Source: Actinoallomurus iriomotensis
GTDB taxonomy: Bacteria > Actinomycetota > Actinomycetes > Streptosporangiales > Streptosporangiaceae
Length of the DNA: 64,000 nucleotides
Direction: 5' to 3'
Assembly: GCF_030269445.1 (NCBI RefSeq)
Contig: NZ_BSTJ01000001.1
Location: 893,898-957,897, forward strand
Shown: positions 56,938 to 64,000 of the stretch, piece by piece
Numbering within the stretch: position 1 is the first letter of the stretch
How the letters are laid out: every line of letters starts with the position of its first letter
Program-made: the position numbers and the translations under genes
The notes under the pieces: model-generated
What the model saw: only the letters and a program-made list of their open reading frames with translations
Databases searched by the model: none
Told to the model about the DNA's origin: nothing

Positions 56938-59328
56938 GTGTCTGCGGTGTCGCACCCCTCCGCCCGGTGGCGCACGCGCGGGCTGCCCGCGGAGGTGACG
57001 AGCTTCGTCGGACGTCGGCGTGAGGTGGCCGACGTCAAGCGTCTGCTGCCCGGCTCCCGGCTGGTGACGCTCACGGGTGTGGGCGGGGTGGGCAAGACCC
57101 GGCTGGCGTACCGGGTCGCCGCGGAGCTGTGCCGCGCGTTCCCCGACGGCGTGTGGCCGGTCGAGCTGGCCGAACTGGAGAACCCCGAGCTCCTCGCGCA
57201 GGCCGTCTCAGCGGCGCTCGGCGTCGAGGACCACTCCGGGCGTCCCCCGGTGGAGGCGCTGACCGAGCACCTGCGGGACATGACCGCGCTGATCGTGCTG
57301 GACAACTGCGAGCACCTCCTGCCGGAGTGCGCCGTACTGGCCGACGCCCTGCTGCGCGCCTCGTCCTCCGTGCGCGTCCTCGCCACCAGCCGGCAGCTTC
57401 TGGGGATCCCGGGCGAGCAGACCCTGGACGTGCAGGCGCTGCCGCTGCCCGGCGCGGATCCGGGATCGGTCGAGGCATCGACGCGATACGACGCGGTCCG
57501 GCTGTTCGTCGACCGGGCGCGGGCCGTACGCCCCGGCTTCGCGCTGACCGAGGACAACCGCCAGGCCGTCGAGCGGCTCTGCCGCCGCCTCGACGGCGTC
57601 CCGCTCGCGATCGAGCTGGCGGCCGTACGGTTGCGGGCCCTGTCGGTCCAGCAGCTGCTCGGCCGCCTCGACGACCGGTTCCGTCTGCTCGAACGCCGTT
57701 CCTGTACGGCGGTCGAACGGCATCGGACGCTGTGGGCTCTGATCGACTGGAGCCACACGCTCTGCACGCCGGAGGAACGCCTGCTGTGGGCGCGGGCCTC
57801 GGTGTTCGTCGGCGGTTTCGACCTGGAGGCGGCCGAGGAGGTCTGCGCCGGCGACGGGATCGCCCGCGAGGAGGTGTTGGACCTCGTGGCCGTGCTCGTG
57901 GACAAGTCCGTGCTGATCACCGAGGAGACGCCGTTCGGGGTCCGCTACCGGCTGATGGAGTCGCTGCGAGAGTACGGCCGGGAGCGGCTCGCCGAGTGGG
58001 GCGGCACCGACACCGTGCAGCGGCGGCACCGCGACCACTTCGCCCGGATGTGCGCCGACACGCTCGCGTCGGAGTCGTGCCAGCTGAAACTGCTCAGCCG
58101 GGTGAAGCTGGAGACCGCCAACCTGCGCTCGGCCATGGACTACTGCTTCGGCACGGCCGGCGACGCCGCGTACGGCCTGCGCATGGCCGCCGACCTGCGC
58201 AACCACTGGCTCAGCGGCTACCTCGGGGAGGGCCGGCAGCGGCTCGCGCAGGGGCTGGCCCTGCACCACGCGGCGGACGAGGCGAGGGGACGGGCCCTGG
58301 CGGTGGACGGCTGGCTGGCGGTCGTCGACGGCCGGCCCGACGAGGCGACCCGGTTGTTCGACGAGGCGCGGGAGATCGGCGAGCGCCTGGGGCACGGCGT
58401 GATCCTCGCCGACGTCGCCCTCCAGCAGGGGCTGCTGGCGCTGGACCGGGGCGACGCGGAGACCGCGATCACACTCTGCCGCGCGGCCGACGCGCGGCAC
58501 CGGGCGACCGGCGACATCATGGGCCGCATCCGCGCGTCTCTGTGGCTCGCCGGGGCGCTCACCCTCACCGGCGACCTGGACGCCGCCGTCCGCACCGCGC
58601 AGGAGGGCATCGCGCTGTGCGAGGCCCACGCCAAGAGCCTGTACCGCGCCCACCTGCTGACCATGCTCGGCGTGGCGTTCTGGCGCCGGGGCGACACGGG
58701 CCGGGCCGGCACGCTGGTGAAGGAGAGCCTCACCTTCCACCGTGAGCTCGGCAACTCCCGTGGCATCGGCCTCAACATGGCGGTCCTCGCGTGGATCACG
58801 GCGGCGGACGGCCGGTACGAGCGGGCGGCGCGGCTGCTGGGGATCTTCGAGAGGTTCTCGCGGGAGCCGCGGTCACGGCAGGCGATCGGCGCCCAGGTGG
58901 CCGGATACCGGCATCTGCGTCCCTACCAGGAGGAGTGCGTGGCGGAGATCCGGCGCGCGCTCGGCGAGACGGACTTCGAGGCGAAGGTACGCGGGAGCGC
59001 CCGGCTCGATGTGGACCAGGCCCTCGCCTACGCGCTGGAGGAGAGCGCCGGGGACGACGTCGCGGAGGCGGCGGGACCGCCGGCCGGCGCGTGCTCGACG
59101 CCCCTGACCCGGCGTCAGACCGAGGTGGCCCGGCTCATCGGCCGCGGGCTGACCAACCGCGACATCGCCGCCGAGCTGGTGATCTCCCAGCGCACCGCCG
59201 AGGGCCACGTGGAGCAGATCATGCACCGGCTCGGCTTCGGGTCGCGCTCGCAGATCGCGGTGTGGATCAGTGAGCACGACGGCCGGAACGGCACCGAGGT
59301 GGAGCACCGGGACCGGCACCTGCGATGA
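56938..59328 (+). CDS. large ATPase-TPR-LuxR transcriptional regulator
   Basis: The 796-residue regulator starts at GTG 56938. An AP/NB-ARC-type ATPase domain has Walker A GVGGVGKTRLAY (about residues 44-55) and Walker B ALIVLDNCEHLL. The middle is helical and TPR-like (about 330-690). The C-terminal LuxR HTH is LTRRQTEVARLIGRGLTNR to VISQRTAEGHVEQIMHRLG (about 720-785). The pattern matches the abundant actinomycete ATPase-LuxR regulators with unknown ligands. It is divergent from the amtB operon, but a role in nitrogen control is not shown. Confidence 0.9.
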   Translation: MSAVSHPSARWRTRGLPAEVTSFVGRRREVADVKRLLPGSRLVTLTGVGGVGKTRLAYRVAAELCRAFPDGVWPVELAELENPELLAQAVSAALGVEDHSGRPPVEALTEHLRDMTALIVLDNCEHLLPECAVLADALLRASSSVRVLATSRQLLGIPGEQTLDVQALPLPGADPGSVEASTRYDAVRLFVDRARAVRPGFALTEDNRQAVERLCRRLDGVPLAIELAAVRLRALSVQQLLGRLDDRFRLLERRSCTAVERHRTLWALIDWSHTLCTPEERLLWARASVFVGGFDLEAAEEVCAGDGIAREEVLDLVAVLVDKSVLITEETPFGVRYRLMESLREYGRERLAEWGGTDTVQRRHRDHFARMCADTLASESCQLKLLSRVKLETANLRSAMDYCFGTAGDAAYGLRMAADLRNHWLSGYLGEGRQRLAQGLALHHAADEARGRALAVDGWLAVVDGRPDEATRLFDEAREIGERLGHGVILADVALQQGLLALDRGDAETAITLCRAADARHRATGDIMGRIRASLWLAGALTLTGDLDAAVRTAQEGIALCEAHAKSLYRAHLLTMLGVAFWRRGDTGRAGTLVKESLTFHRELGNSRGIGLNMAVLAWITAADGRYERAARLLGIFERFSREPRSRQAIGAQVAGYRHLRPYQEECVAEIRRALGETDFEAKVRGSARLDVDQALAYALEESAGDDVAEAAGPPAGACSTPLTRRQTEVARLIGRGLTNRDIAAELVISQRTAEGHVEQIMHRLGFGSRSQIAVWISEHDGRNGTEVEHRDRHLR

Positions 59329-59648
59329 CGGGTGCCGGCCCCGGTGTACCTGCGATGCGGGTCCAGGGCCCGCATCGCCGGGGCGGCGTCGCGGGGGGGC
59401 ACGACACCGGCGTGTGGCGCCGGGGGATGGCACCACCGTTTCCCAGGGGAGTTGGACGGGACGAAGGGTGTCCCGGCGAGAGACCGGCGCCCGGCCGGCG
59501 GGCGTACGGCCTTCATTGACGACCATGCCACCCGAGCAGGCCGGGCGAACGGGGAGAAATACCCGTATAGGTACCTATTCCACCGAGCCGGTGGGTAGAG
59601 CGGCGACGATCGGGGTACCCGCCGTGCCCCGCCGGGGCGGGGCGTCGC
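59329..59648. other. 320-bp convergent intergenic region
   Basis: Apart from the terminator hairpin at 59352-59378 the gap holds a perfect 12-bp palindrome ataggtacctat (59567-59578) and no credible ORF. Confidence 0.5.
59352..59378 (+). terminator. terminator after the LuxR-type regulator gene
   Basis: Arms gcgatgcggg and cccgcatcgc form a perfect 10-bp stem with a 7-nt loop, starting 24 bp after the stop codon. Confidence 0.75.
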
Positions 59649-60803
59649 TCAGTCGCCGAGGATCGCCTCGACGAAGGCCTCCGGCTCGAACGGGGCCAGG
59701 TCGTCGGGGCCCTCACCCAGGCCGACGAGCTTGACCGGCACGCCCAGCTCACGCTGGACCGCGATGACGATGCCGCCCTTCGCCGTGCCGTCGAGCTTGG
59801 TCAGCGCGATGCCGGTCACGTCGACGACCTCGGCGAAGACGCGGGCCTGCTGGAGACCGTTCTGGCCCGTGGTCGCGTCGAGGACCAGGATCACCTCGTC
59901 GACCTGCGCCTGCTTCTCGATCACCCGCTTGACCTTGCCGAGCTCGTCCATCAGTCCGGTCTTGGTGTGCAGGCGGCCGGCCGTGTCGACGATCACCGTG
60001 TCGACGCCGGCCGCGATGCCCTGCTTGACCGCCTCGAAGGCGACGCTCGCCGGGTCGGTGCCCTCGTCCCGGCGTACGACCTCCGCGCCGACCCGTGACC
60101 CCCAGGTCTGGAGCTGGTCGGCCGCGGCGGCGCGGAACGTGTCGGCGGCGCCGAGCAGCACCGTACGGCCGTCGCCCACGATGACCCGCGCGAGCTTGCC
60201 GCACGTGGTCGTCTTGCCGGTGCCGTTGACGCCCACGACGAGGACGACGGCCGGCTGGGCGCCGTGCGGCTCGGTGCGCAGGGAGCGTTCCCAGTCCTTG
60301 CCGATCTGGCCCAGCAGCTCTTCCTTGAGCAGCGCGCGCACCTCGGCGGGGTCGCGGGAGCCCAGCACCTTGACCTTGGTGCGCAGGTCCTCGACGATCT
60401 GCCGGGAGGGCGCCACGCCGACGTCCGCGGTCACGAGGGTGTCCTCGATCTCCTCCCACGCCTCGTCGTCGAGCGCGTCGCGGGACAGCAGCACCAGCAG
60501 GCTGCGTCCCAGGGCGTTCTGCGACCGGGACAGCCGCGCGCGCAGGCGTACGAGACGGCCCGCGGACGGCGGCGGAAGCTCGATCTCCGGCGCCGGCGGT
60601 GCCGGGACCTCCACCGGTGGCGCCTCGACGGTCGCGGTGTCCTCTTCCAGGACGGCGGTGCCGCCCGGTGAGACGCCGCTCTCCGGCGGGGCCGGCGGAG
60701 CCTGCGGTGGCGGAGCCGTACGGCCGCGCCCACGCAGCAGGAACAGGCCGCCCGCGACGACGGCGACCACGACGATCGCGATGGCGAGGATCAGGTATTC
60801 CAT
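59649..60803 (-). CDS. ftsY: signal recognition particle receptor FtsY
   Basis: The 384-residue protein has an N-terminal membrane anchor (EYLILAIAIVVVAVVAGG), a Pro/Glu-rich linker (about 30-85), the NG domain and GTPase motifs VLVVGVNGTGKTTTCGKLA, DTVIVDTAGRLHTK, VILVLDATTGQNG and ALTKLDGTAKGG. It docks SRP-ribosome complexes to the translocon and partners with Ffh at 47.6-49.2 kb. It is encoded between smc and the amtB operon as in other actinobacteria. Confidence 0.96.
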   Translation of the reverse strand: MEYLILAIAIVVVAVVAGGLFLLRGRGRTAPPPQAPPAPPESGVSPGGTAVLEEDTATVEAPPVEVPAPPAPEIELPPPSAGRLVRLRARLSRSQNALGRSLLVLLSRDALDDEAWEEIEDTLVTADVGVAPSRQIVEDLRTKVKVLGSRDPAEVRALLKEELLGQIGKDWERSLRTEPHGAQPAVVLVVGVNGTGKTTTCGKLARVIVGDGRTVLLGAADTFRAAAADQLQTWGSRVGAEVVRRDEGTDPASVAFEAVKQGIAAGVDTVIVDTAGRLHTKTGLMDELGKVKRVIEKQAQVDEVILVLDATTGQNGLQQARVFAEVVDVTGIALTKLDGTAKGGIVIAVQRELGVPVKLVGLGEGPDDLAPFEPEAFVEAILGD

Positions 60804-60983
60804 AGCGTGTCCCAGTGTCGCAGAGGCTGGAGTCGGTCACCGCAATCGGGGCGGCGGGGCGGGCAGCGCGTCGTGCCCGCAATGCTCCCGCTCGACGGCC
60901 GGGCGGCGATGATGTTCCGAACCAGCAGACCAGAATCATCGGCGGTTGGTGACACCCTCAACCCACCGCTCGCTGATTCGGGG

Positions 60984-62129
60984 TCAGAGCGGGGCACGAA
61001 CACGTAGCCGGTGAACGAACTCCCCGACGTCCGGTTCGCTGCGAATATGGTGGGACGGCAACCCCAACATGGCGAGCCGGTTCAGTGCGGCCATGACCAT
61101 TTCCCCGGGCCCACAGACGAATGTGGCGGGGAAGTCCAGCACGTCGAGGGGCCCGACCACATCGGCGGCAGTCTGAGACGGCAGGTGGGAAGGATCAGCC
61201 GACACCGCGGTGATGAGACGGAGTCTCCCCGGCCCCGATGCCAGGCGTACCAGGTCGGCGCCGTCGTAGAGTTCCTGTTGCAGCCGCACACCGTGCACCA
61301 GGGTGATGTCAGGGTTTCGCGAAGTCCGCAGCGTCTCCTCGATGATCGCCTTGAGAGGGGCGAGTCCGGTGCCGCCCGCCACGCACAGCAGCCTGTTCGG
61401 CCGTGGCGCGGGCAGCGTCATCACCCCGCGCGGCGGGCCGAGGAGCAGTTGGTCTCCCACGGACGTCCGGTGGACCAGCGTGGTGCTCACCCAACCACCC
61501 GGCACGACGCGCACGTGGAACGTCAGCAGGTTGTCCCGCCGGGGGGCGTTGGCGATCGAGTACGGCCTCCAGACCCGCGGCCAGCGGCTGGTCTGAATTG
61601 TCGCGTACTGACCTGGGTCGTACGGGTAGGGCTGGTCGGGCTCGACCGTGAGAACCGCGATGTCGTGCGTTCTCTGCTCGTGGGCGACGACCCGCGCGCC
61701 CCAGTAGGGCGGTGATGTGGCCGCGTCCACTTCGGCGGCCTGAATCATGACACCGGCGATCAGATCGTAGGCCGCCAGCCACGCCTCGTCGTACTCCGGC
61801 TTCCACGCATCTCGGGCGTTGGCTCGCATCGACGCGACCAGGCATCGGCCGATGGCGGGATAATGCTCCGGCCGCACGTCGAACTTGCGGTGATCCCTCG
61901 CGAGATCGCGGAGGTACCTGGTCACCGTCGTCATGTCGTCGACGTGGAGCACAACGTAGGTGAGAGCGTTGAGCAGCCGGTCCCGCTGCGCATCCATCAT
62001 CGCCGGGAACAGCGCGCGGATCGCGGGGTACCTCGAGAAGAGCAGGCCATAGAACTCCGACGCCACCTTGTCGGAGACGTCCGAGACGAGTGCCCAGCTT
62101 TCTCGGAGGACAGCGACATCCACTGTCAC
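60984..62129 (-). CDS. flavohemoglobin-like protein (globin plus FAD/NAD reductase)
   Basis: Start GTG 62129 overlaps the upstream gene's stop in GTGA and gives 381 residues. The N-terminal globin domain (about 1-140) has EFYGLLFSRYPAIRALFP with a likely B10 Tyr27, and proximal His80 in DHRKFDVRPEHYPAIG. The reductase part has the FAD motif WRPYSIANAPR (188-198) and NAD motif AGGTGLAPLK (251-260). Flavohemoglobins oxidise nitric oxide to nitrate using NADH. It is shorter than E. coli Hmp (396 residues) but has all domains. The upstream split-barrel gene is its coupled partner. Confidence 0.85.
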   Translation of the reverse strand: MTVDVAVLRESWALVSDVSDKVASEFYGLLFSRYPAIRALFPAMMDAQRDRLLNALTYVVLHVDDMTTVTRYLRDLARDHRKFDVRPEHYPAIGRCLVASMRANARDAWKPEYDEAWLAAYDLIAGVMIQAAEVDAATSPPYWGARVVAHEQRTHDIAVLTVEPDQPYPYDPGQYATIQTSRWPRVWRPYSIANAPRRDNLLTFHVRVVPGGWVSTTLVHRTSVGDQLLLGPPRGVMTLPAPRPNRLLCVAGGTGLAPLKAIIEETLRTSRNPDITLVHGVRLQQELYDGADLVRLASGPGRLRLITAVSADPSHLPSQTAADVVGPLDVLDFPATFVCGPGEMVMAALNRLAMLGLPSHHIRSEPDVGEFVHRLRVRAPL

Positions 62130-62878
62130 AGGGGCGGCGCCGGCGTACTCGAAATCGGCCTCCCCTGGGGAACGGGTGTCCGCGGAAGCGCCGGCCGATC
62201 CGGAATCGGTGCGCTGGGACTCTGCGTGCCAGCCGTCGACCTCTCCGAGGACGGCTCCAGAGCGCTCTTCGTTTTCTCCCCGGTGAAATAGCCGGAGCCA
62301 GCCGGACGGACGGACCGGTCGGCGATTTTCGCTCTGCGGTCCTCCTTCATCAGCAGCGGGATGTTCTTCGCGCAATGGATGTAAGCCTCCTCGACCCTCA
62401 CGGCGATCCAACGTTCGACACGGCGCGGCGCGGTCTGCTCGTGGGGCAGGTCCCACCCCGCCGCCTCCGCGTCGCCGAGAATCTGAGCACGTCCGTTGAC
62501 GTGCAGACCGACCAGGTCCTCGAAAAAATCGACCATCAATATCCCGACGTGGCCGTTCTCCACGATGTTGCCCATGCTCGCCATGACGCCATTGCCGTGA
62601 TATTCGGGATAAGCGAGTGTTCGGTCATCGATGACACAGATAAAACCCGGTGGGCCGGCACGGAAAGTGCAGTCGCACTCACCATGGCCATCGGCGGTCG
62701 CGATGAATGCCATTTCCTGGCGAGCGATGAAATCCCGCATACGCGGGTTGAGATGGTCGAGTACTTGCTTGTCATAAAAAGCGGCGGCCCGAGCATCGCT
62801 GCCGAGTAGCCGCTGGAGCAGATGCTCTCCACGCGATCCAGGCCGATCTGGACCGAAGACGTGTGCCGGGTTGGCCAT
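62126..62878 (-). CDS. pyridoxamine 5'-phosphate oxidase-like flavin split-barrel protein
   Basis: ATG 62878 lies after aaggag and gives 250 residues (MANPAHVFGPDRPGSRGE). The PNPOx-like barrel runs about 40-175: MRDFIARQEMAFIATADGHG, ECDCTFRAGPPGF, LAYPEYHGNGVMASMGNI and VGILMVDFFEDLVGLHVNG. ECDC carries two cysteines. A C-terminal tail of about 60 residues (Ser/Pro-rich) follows. It is translationally coupled to the flavohemoglobin gene, so it may supply or use electrons or flavin in nitrogen-oxide detoxification; this is inference. Confidence 0.85.
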   Translation of the reverse strand: MANPAHVFGPDRPGSRGEHLLQRLLGSDARAAAFYDKQVLDHLNPRMRDFIARQEMAFIATADGHGECDCTFRAGPPGFICVIDDRTLAYPEYHGNGVMASMGNIVENGHVGILMVDFFEDLVGLHVNGRAQILGDAEAAGWDLPHEQTAPRRVERWIAVRVEEAYIHCAKNIPLLMKEDRRAKIADRSVRPAGSGYFTGEKTKSALEPSSERSTAGTQSPSAPIPDRPALPRTPVPQGRPISSTPAPPL

Positions 62879-62900
62879 CACGGCACTCCTTGTCGGAACT

Positions 62901-62940
62901 CCCCTGACCGGGCCGGGACGCGCCCCGGCCCGGTCAGGGG
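62901..62940. promoter_or_regulatory. perfect 17-bp hairpin in the leader of the split-barrel/flavohemoglobin unit
   Basis: Arms cccctgaccgggccggg (62901-62917) and the complementary 62924-62940 enclose a 6-nt loop. It ends 22 nt upstream of the ATG at 62878. It is strong enough to be a terminator or attenuator; no T-tract follows. The region beyond to 63399 (about 460 bp) is less GC-rich, has no ORF I trust, and must contain the promoter of the unit. Confidence 0.65.
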
Positions 62941-63399
62941 TACTTGGCTGGGGCGTGCCGTGACTGACGTTCCTTGTGTGACGCCTGCAACAAACGGCCC
63001 TGACGATACCCCATTTGCCACGTTTCGGAACATTTTGTCGGCATTGTGGCCGCTTGGAGGAAAAAATCACCTTTTGGAGCACGGTAACGACGGACGGTAG
63101 TTCTCAGTGGTCCGGGCACGGAAAGCAGCCGCCTTCCCCCGGTTTCCCCGTCACGGAACGACTGTCCGTAACCGTGAGATCGCACGCGTGCTACGGAAAA
63201 CAGGGGCAGCACCGACGGCCGATCCCCCTAAGAGCCTGCTTACCAGCCCCTGGCGCTCTGCTCCGCGGACAGGCTCCCCGGCTCCGCGATTCCACCTTTC
63301 GCTACTCTCCGCAAGCACCCGGACCGGTTCCGCGCCTCCGCCGGCGTTCGAATTCCTGGTCAGTAGCGGCCCGGCCGGATCTCGTCGGCGAGCGCCGGT

Positions 63400-64000
63400 T
63401 CAGGCCGGCTCGGGTTCGCGCAGGCGCTGGCTGATCACCTGGGTGACGCCGTCGCCTCGCATGCTCACGCCGTAGAGCGCGTCCGCGCCCTCCATCGTGC
63501 GTTTCTGGTGGGTGATGACGATCAGCTGCGACGACTCGCGCAGTTCTTCGAAGATGCCCAGCAGGCGCTGGGTGTTCGTGTCGTCGAGTGCCGCCTCGAC
63601 CTCGTCGAGGACGTAGAACGGCGACGGCCGCGCCTTGAAGATCGCGACGAGGAACGCGATCGCGACCAGGGAACGCTCGCCGCCGGACAGCAGCGACAGC
63701 CGTTTGACCTTCTTGCCCGGCGGCCGTGCCTCCACCTCGATTCCGGTGGTCAGCATGTCCTCCGGCTCGGTCAGCGACAGACGCCCGTCACCGCCGGGGA
63801 ACAGCCGCGAGAAGATCCCCTCGAACTCCCGCGCGGTGTCCTCGTACGCGGACGTGAAGACCTGCTCGACCCGTTCGTCGACCTCCTTGACGACCGTGAG
63901 CAGGTCGCGCCGGGTCTTCTTCAGGTCCTCCAGCTGGGAGGTCAGGAAGGCGTGCCGCTCCTCCAGGGCGGCGAACTCCTCCAGTGCCAGCGGGTTGACC
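63400..64000 (-). CDS. smc: chromosome segregation protein SMC, C-terminal part; cut by window edge
   Basis: The last 199 residues of SMC run in from the window edge. The end of the second coiled coil is [18 protein letters not shown], followed by [17 protein letters not shown]. The C-terminal ATPase lobe has the signature [19 protein letters not shown] and Walker [15 protein letters not shown], then [21 protein letters not shown] with ScpA/ScpB condenses and segregates chromosomes. Its location beside ftsY is the usual bacterial arrangement. Confidence 0.97.
   Translation of the reverse strand, partial: VNPLALEEFAALEERHAFLTSQLEDLKKTRRDLLTVVKEVDERVEQVFTSAYEDTAREFEGIFSRLFPGGDGRLSLTEPEDMLTTGIEVEARPPGKKVKRLSLLSGGERSLVAIAFLVAIFKARPSPFYVLDEVEAALDDTNTQRLLGIFEELRESSQLIVITHQKRTMEGADALYGVSMRGDGVTQVISQRLREPEPA

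Noticed and set aside
59567-59578. Perfect palindrome ataggtacctat as an operator
   Set aside because: It lies between two convergent genes far from any start codon, so a regulatory role is not supported.
62130-62456. Longer N-terminus for the flavohemoglobin-like protein
   Set aside because: It would overlap the split-barrel gene by over 300 bp in another frame; the GTGA-coupled start places the globin domain at residue 1.
62822-63100. Plus-strand frame opposite the leader of the split-barrel gene
   Set aside because: It covers the perfect hairpin and the promoter region, and the translation shows no homology.

Overview
The window is high-GC DNA with GTG and TTG starts, dense tail-to-head operons and the classic actinobacterial housekeeping order smc - ftsY - amtB/glnK/glnD - ffh - rpsP - KH protein - rimM - trmD - rplS - lepB - rnhB - DUF2469 and rpsB - tsf - pyrH - frr - cdsA - rlmN. 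This fits a filamentous actinomycete, most likely in or near Streptosporangiales/Thermomonosporaceae. The family assignment is inference from protein wording and gene order; no rRNA gene is present to confirm it.

Region by region: 1-5.6 kb holds a class III aminotransferase (cut by the window edge), a pterin dehydratase, a PucR regulator with a P1-family peptidase, a dienelactone hydrolase and a GT-C-type membrane protein. 6-12.8 kb is accessory: a secreted S1 serine protease, an MFS exporter, a DGPF/YCII protein next to the remnant of its usual ECF sigma factor, a RibD-type reductase, a quinone oxidoreductase divergent from an ArsR regulator, a DinB protein and a PH-domain protein. 12.9-22.5 kb is a coherent amine/polyamine cluster: FAD amine oxidase, complete PotABCD-type ABC importer, aminoaldehyde dehydrogenase, Lrp regulator, class III aminotransferase and a flavin split-barrel protein. 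22.5-29.3 kb carries a TetR/SDR/MFS unit, a DUF2079 membrane protein, a HIT hydrolase, a small ABC exporter and a DivIVA-repeat protein.

29.9-49.2 kb is core translation, ribosome and secretion machinery. Inside it the yraN-comM-dprA block is transcribed opposite to the ribosomal genes. 49.3-56.7 kb has a 49-residue zinc-ribbon-like protein, a LysR regulator, an unknown secreted protein and the glnD-glnK-amtB nitrogen operon with GlnR-like boxes. 56.9-64 kb has a large ATPase-LuxR regulator, ftsY, a flavohemoglobin-like protein translationally coupled to a flavin split-barrel protein, and the 3' end of smc.

The most unusual feature is six unrelated, degenerate tandem-repeat arrays in six intergenic regions (28.5, 29.4, 31.3, 39.9, 43.0 and 50.5 kb). 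One is visibly built from copies of the preceding gene's 3' end. No tRNA, rRNA, CRISPR array, insertion sequence or prophage was seen.
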